Translations under genes and position numbers: made by a program
NCBI GenBank assembly: GCA_030685235.1
Contig: MU839152.1
Coordinates: 124,001-188,000 of the forward strand
DNA: 64,000 nt
Direction of reading: 5' to 3'
From: Copromyces sp. CBS 386.78
Taxonomy: Eukaryota; Ascomycota; Sordariomycetes; Sordariales; Sordariaceae
In this document: piece by piece, positions 58,511 to 64,000 of the stretch
How the letters are laid out: each line of letters starts with the position of its first letter
Position numbering within the stretch: the first letter of the stretch is position 1
Notes under the pieces: generated by a model
What the model was told of the DNA's origin: nothing
Databases searched by the model: none
What the model saw: the letters and a program-made list of their open reading frames with translations, nothing else

Positions 58511-61125
58511 TATTATAATAAGAATAAAATCTAACTATTCCTATCGGAACGTAAACTAATTTAGAACGATAAAAAAGACTTTTATAACAATTAATTGACT
58601 TAATACCTACTATACTTCGATTATCGATTTCTACGAATAAAACGCCGAATAAATCGAAGTAGATCGATAAGTATTAAAGTTATAGTAATATATAGGGCCG
58701 ATCCCGAAAGATTTATACTTAAAGTAAATAAGGCGGCGCTATTTCTATTATTTACTATATTAATAGTATAGGCGTTTTTATACTTACTATTCTATATAAT
58801 AGCGACCGAATATAATCTAATATAATCGGTAACGAAATTAGAACTATATTAATTTAAATACTACTAATCTTATAATAAAAGTATATTTACTATTATATCC
58901 GATATAATACATATTAAAGCGCCTCCTCTTCCGACTATAAAACGTACAATTTACTAAAATATTTCGGGCGGTATAAAAACGGAATAAGGTAATTAAAAAT
59001 CGATACTTAGAATCGTAAAAACGGATATAATATATACTATAAAAAAATCTTCGAAACGAACTAGGAATATTCCGGCCTTATTCGCAAGAGTCGGTATACC
59101 GAACCTCTTCTTTAATTTTCTAGGCAATTCTTCTATTCGGCCAAAATAATAATTATATTTATTATAATAATATATCCGAATATATTTCTAACAGTCGATA
59201 TTACCCTATAGGACTTTAAATAAGGCTTTACAGAAATATATAACGTTAGCAACCGCATATATATCGGAATATTCGCTAATAAATTTAGCCTAATAATTTA
59301 AATTATACTATATTTATTTCCATAAATAGAAATTACTAAATAGGAAAATACTATATATTAAATCTTCGATTAAATATATATCTATAGTTCGTTTAAGTAG
59401 CTAAAATTATATTATTTTATATAAAGTATCTATTATAAATAACGAATTAAATTCATATATATACGAAAATTAGGTAAATTATATTACTAGTACGGACGGT
59501 TTAACGAATTCGAACCCAAGCCGATTAAAATACTAATAAGGCGTAAAAAAATAGGTAATACCTTATCTACCGCTACAGATAGTACGACCGAAGCATTACT
59601 ATAAATTTATAACGTCTTTAAATTTAACCTAATTATATTATACGACTCGTATTATATTTAATATATTTATACTTATTCTTAATACTATTATAAATATAAC
59701 GATTCGATATTATAATTTAAAGGTAACGAACTAGCGATAGAAATAATTTTAATCTAGGGGGCGGACGTATAAATAGTAAATTTAAATAGTTAAAAGCATA
59801 TTAATTCGACTATAGAAATTACGTTTAACTAAGGTACGAATAAAATATTTCCTAATTTTACTAATTAAATCTTTATTATCGATATAAATAATTGTCTTTA
59901 GAATAATAATATCCGAAGTAGGAGTAAATAAGAATTTAAAACGTTCGAAATTCTATATCTCATTCTTAGGGATAGAATTAAAGATAATAGTAATATTAGA
60001 GCGGTTAATAGAAATTTTAATAATTTAAAGCGAATTTGCTAATTATCCGAATAGATAAAAGCCGGCGTATTCCCGAATATACGCTTCAAATTCTTTAATT
60101 AATATTACCGTATATCCGAACTATAGGACGGAAAGGGGAAGAATCCGACGGAACTAAAAAAAATCGGAGAATTAAAAACGAAAGTTTTATTATTAATAAA
60201 TAGTATAAAATTTGTTTATAATTACGAATATAATGCGGGCAGCGAATTCCGGAGTGCGAAGGAATTTGAAAAATTAGTAATAAAATATTTACTCTAGTCC
60301 AAAGAGAATATAAATAAAATATCCCGAATATATACGTTCTTATAAAGAATTAGTCTAAGTATATTAATTAATTATTAAAAAAGATAGGAAATATTTATAT
60401 ATTTTATAAAAATTTTAATCGATTAATAAGGGTTTCGCACTAGGATATTTTATAATAATATCCCTTTATTCTTAACCGAAGCGATTGAAAAGTATAATTT
60501 ATAGCGTAACCTACGTAGGAAGAATAACCGATACTATTTAAAATATAATACTTTTACCAAAACCAATTGTAATAATAAAAATTATATTACTATACCGATA
60601 AATAATACGACGAATATACTCGATTTACTAGGGGCGAAGCTTGCGGGGAATTTAATTAAAAATTAATTAAATAGGCGGATTAAAGAGAATTTAAATAATA
60701 ATATAAATAAACCGAATTTAAAATTCTAAATATTCGTTTAAAGTTATATATTCGATAATAATAGTAATATATTACTATATAATTATATTTAGTATAGGAG
60801 AGTCAGTAAGGTCGGAATTAGTTTTAAAATATCGGATAAAAATGAAAATTTTATCGAAGGTAGAATTCGGCTAGGCTATTATAATTACCAAGTTTCAAAT
60901 AAACTAAATTACAATTAATAAAAATATAATACCTATTTTTTAAAAGGTAATTATTACAGCCGACCGATATAACCCCTTAAGAAATAATTAAAGGTTAATA
61001 TAAATTATAATAAGGAAAAAAAAAATAAGATATAGAAATTCCTACTTATATTATATTTAACGAGTAAATTGTTTTAAAATACAATATATAATTATTGAAA
61101 TATTTATAAGTATTTACTATAAAAT

Positions 61126-61500
61126 AGAAATTGTCGAGGCCGATTTATATGTATATAAATGTAGCCGACGACGTTTTTGCGCAAAATTGTAATAGACCTC
61201 TTCTTACAAAGTTCGAAGAAGGGAGACCCACATTTTATATGGGGCGGGTCCGCTGAAGGGAATCGACGGGGGTCAATGTGATAGAGACTAAACCCAGGCG
61301 GCTCGTCCGGGGGCGGAGAGTGAATCAACATTGTCAAATGAAAAGAGGAAAGGCGCGTTCCATTTGAATTCTTGTTCGTCCCTTCTCGTCGTATTCGTCT
61401 CGTTAATCTTATTGTCTCCCCAGGTCCGCTCTTTCCACTTCTGTCAGATTATCAGGGTGTGCATAGATGGCCAGACTTCTGGTCCAGTATGTGCCTCCCT
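61126..61500. other. undamaged island within the RIP block
   Basis: About 375 bp with normal composition and abundant CpA/TpG, bounded sharply on both sides by AT-rich DNA. A 77-codon minus-strand frame (61104-61337) has no recognisable domain. I found no inverted or direct terminal repeats. It may be single-copy spacer between two old insertions, or a fragment of one. Confidence 0.5.
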
Positions 61501-64000
61501 ATCTAGATAACCTTATATACTGTATATATAGTATAGAGATCCCCTTATACTTATAATTCGATATTTAAGCTATTTGACGATACTACCGCATAAGGACTAG
61601 CTTCCCAATATCCCTGGATTTTATACTTAAACCCTAGTAACTTTCGAGAAGGATAGAGATAAGGATTATTAGAATTAATTACCTTTTATTATATACCTTT
61701 TAATTTCTACCCTACGTATTAATTTAATAATTAATAGTCTAAATATTGTATCGCTATACTACGAAACTATTCAAAAGCACTTATATCTTACCTACCTTCT
61801 ATATTAATATTATTAATTAAAATAATTATAATAATTCTTCCTATTATTAATTCTTCTATTAAAACTTCCTATCCTTATTTTAATATACTTAATAAATATA
61901 AGGATTGGGAAAACGAACTTCTTAGTCTCGCCGAAGGGTATTAATTAACTAATTACCTCCTAAGTAGAAAATTAGCTTTTATCTTCAATAAATAATCCTT
62001 ATCCTTATATCCTCTCTCCGCTACGGTAATTACCCGTATTACCTTAGTATAAGTAAATATTATAAAGCTAAAAAACGGCACCCTTCGATACGTTTATCTA
62101 AATACCTTTAAAAGAGTAAACGATACTAATTATTCTTCTACTACTATATTTATTCTTCGCCCTACAATCTAAATAATAGTATTATCTTTTATAATAATAC
62201 CCTTAATAACGACCTCTACTAATTCGGATATTTAAGAAGGCATTTAAATACCCTATATTATTAAAACTATTAATAAATTTATTGAGGATTAGACTAGAAA
62301 TTTATTAATATTTCCGATTAATTTTATTTAAATTAATAAAAATTAGCTCCTTAATGATTAAAATTTTAATAGTTTATAATATAAAATCGTTAGCAATTTT
62401 AGATTTTATAATAGTAAAATTAAAATTTAAATATAAGAAACCGTTAGCCCTAAATTAAAGGTTAGCGCTTTCGAAGCTTTAGAATTAACTTTAACCTAAT
62501 TTATTATTTTCAAATGAATATATAATTATTACTCTATTAATATTTAAACAAATATTCGTTAGGTATATTATAATTATTTTAAAACCTTTAATAAAATATT
62601 TAAAAAAAGTATAATAAAGTAGATTAATAGATAGGATACTTTTATAGTATTAGTTAAACGCTATAAAATCCCTAAAGCTACTTAAATTAACGTTTAATTT
62701 AAAGATTTATTTATATATTTTAATATAGTCCGCCCCCTATAAATAATTAGCGGTAATTGTTATTATTTCGTTTAAATCGAAAAAAACGTATTAAATTTTT
62801 ATATAATTTTTAAAGACTTTTAAAGGATAAAAATTTATGAAAAAACCCCTACTATATTAACGAATAAAGTTCAAAATATTAAAAGGAGAGGTTTCGGATC
62901 TAGACTAACCTTAAATAAAAATAAAATCGATAATAAGAATTCCTATTAAAATAAATTAAATTAAAATAAGAGGAAACGAATTAATTCAACCGAATCCTCT
63001 TTTCGCTATAAAATTTATAAACGAAGTATTTATTTACTTAAAAAATACTAATATTTTTTCCCTTATTTAATAAAAATTAATTAGAAAGGAAATTAGGATA
63101 TTTATAAAACCGTTAAAAAGAATTTCTAAATTAATAATTAATTCCGCTATAAAATCGAAATCCTTTGCAAATAATTAGTAAAGTAATATAGTACTCCTTT
63201 TACAGAAGAATCTAATAACGACCCTAATAGCAATGAAAATTATTAAGCGGATTAAAAAGTTAATAATATTAATAACGATAATTCTTAAAATTAACCTATA
63301 TATAAAGATATTTATTATATTACTTTTAATATTAATTAAGTAGCCTTTTAAGTAAAGGAAAGCGAAGATACAATTTACCTACTTAAAAATTATATAATTC
63401 TCAATTTTAAAAGCTCAATATACGTTTTTAATAAAATCTCCCGCTTTACTTTATTTCGACGAACCCTTTACAAAAAAGTTCTTTAAGCTAGTAATTTAAC
63501 TGTACCGATTTAAGGGTATAGAATAATTAATATTACTATTCAAGGGAAGAACGGTTTAAAGAAATTAAAGTTAAAGGATATAGCTTTTATATTAAACTTT
63601 ATAATTAATTTCGTATTTTTCTAATTTTTATAACGGTAAAGGTATTACTAGGATTATAAACTACTTAATAATTATTTATAATCCCTAAATTATATGCTCT
63701 TTTATAAACTATTTATATAATTTAGTTAAATAATTTTCGAAAATCTCCCCCTTATTAAAATATAGGCTAATTTTTTTATAAAAAAGAATTAATTTAATTC
63801 CTATACCGGTTATAAATACTATAAAAAGAGTAGTTACTTTTAATATTATTACTTTAACTATTATAATCTTTAAGTATTTAATTATTTCTATAATATTAAG
63901 AGAGTATACTTTAAAGGACTATTAACTATTTAATATAACGCGTATATTACTTTAAAAATTAAATAGTAAATTATATAATAATATAAATTACGAAATAATA
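61501..64000. other. RIP-mutated AT-rich DNA continuing off the window
   Basis: Same dinucleotide signature as the block before the island: CpA and TpG almost missing, TpA abundant, CpG kept. No readable frame. The right edge is not reached. Confidence 0.75.

Larger units (their letters stand above)
42906..61125. other. heavily RIP-mutated AT-rich heterochromatin, no intact genes
   Basis: About 18 kb in which C is found mostly before C, G or T and hardly ever before A, while TpA is very frequent. This is the signature of RIP acting on CpA on both strands. Every long frame is broken by TAA/TAG. It must derive from repeated DNA, probably several overlapping transposons, but I could not identify a reverse transcriptase or transposase motif by eye. 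Islands of less damage include the 409-bp element at 44311 and a short stretch near 50,930-51,110 with a few CpA/TpG. Repeats within it are listed separately. Confidence 0.8.

Overview
The window looks like a chromosome segment from a filamentous ascomycete, most likely Neurospora or a close Sordariales relative. The evidence is: (i) short introns (57-104 nt) with GTRNGT donors, CTAAC-type branch sites and YAG acceptors; (ii) a gene set typical of Pezizomycotina, including a small fungal-type kinesin-3 of the Nkin3 kind; and (iii) a long AT-rich tract where CpA and TpG have almost vanished while CpG remains and TpA is in excess. That dinucleotide pattern is the footprint of repeat-induced point mutation (RIP). 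The species cannot be fixed from the sequence alone.

Positions 1-35,500 are gene-bearing, with balanced base composition and no repeats of note. In order they hold: an RBR-type ubiquitin ligase (-), a dolichyldiphosphatase (+), a class II cap-binding eIF4E (-), a disordered protein of unknown function (+), a small kinesin-3 (-), a PPPDE-thioredoxin-PUL protein (-), Golgi GDPase (+), a fungal protein with weak magnesium-chelatase/AAA resemblance (-), Rab7/Ypt7 (+), a drug/metabolite-type membrane transporter (+), a tail-anchored haem-oxygenase-like protein (+) and a family-16 methyltransferase (+). I rebuilt the introns by hand from splice signals and family alignment. The genes are independent housekeeping units, not a pathway cluster. 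Loose themes are ER/Golgi glycosylation (dolichyldiphosphatase, GDPase), organelle and vesicle traffic (kinesin-3, Rab7) and ubiquitin-type regulation (RBR ligase, PPPDE-PUL).

Positions 35,521-42,504 are a nested set of three mobile elements, each defined by its own termini and target duplication. A small Fot1/pogo-like inverted-repeat element (TA target) is split by a larger element with GGGCGTGTTTGGTTC termini (TAA target, PIF/Harbinger-like). That element was in turn entered by a 2,164-bp LTR retrotransposon with 233-bp LTRs, a GTCTA target duplication and a single gag-like frame. RIP has damaged the two inner elements to different degrees.

Positions 42,507-42,905 are an undamaged island. 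From about 42,906 to the end of the window, apart from another island near 61,130-61,500, the DNA is heavily RIP-mutated with no intact genes. It contains several decayed tandem repeats and one well-preserved 409-bp inverted-repeat element that escaped mutation. The tract runs off the window, so it could be a dispersed heterochromatic block or the edge of a pericentromere.
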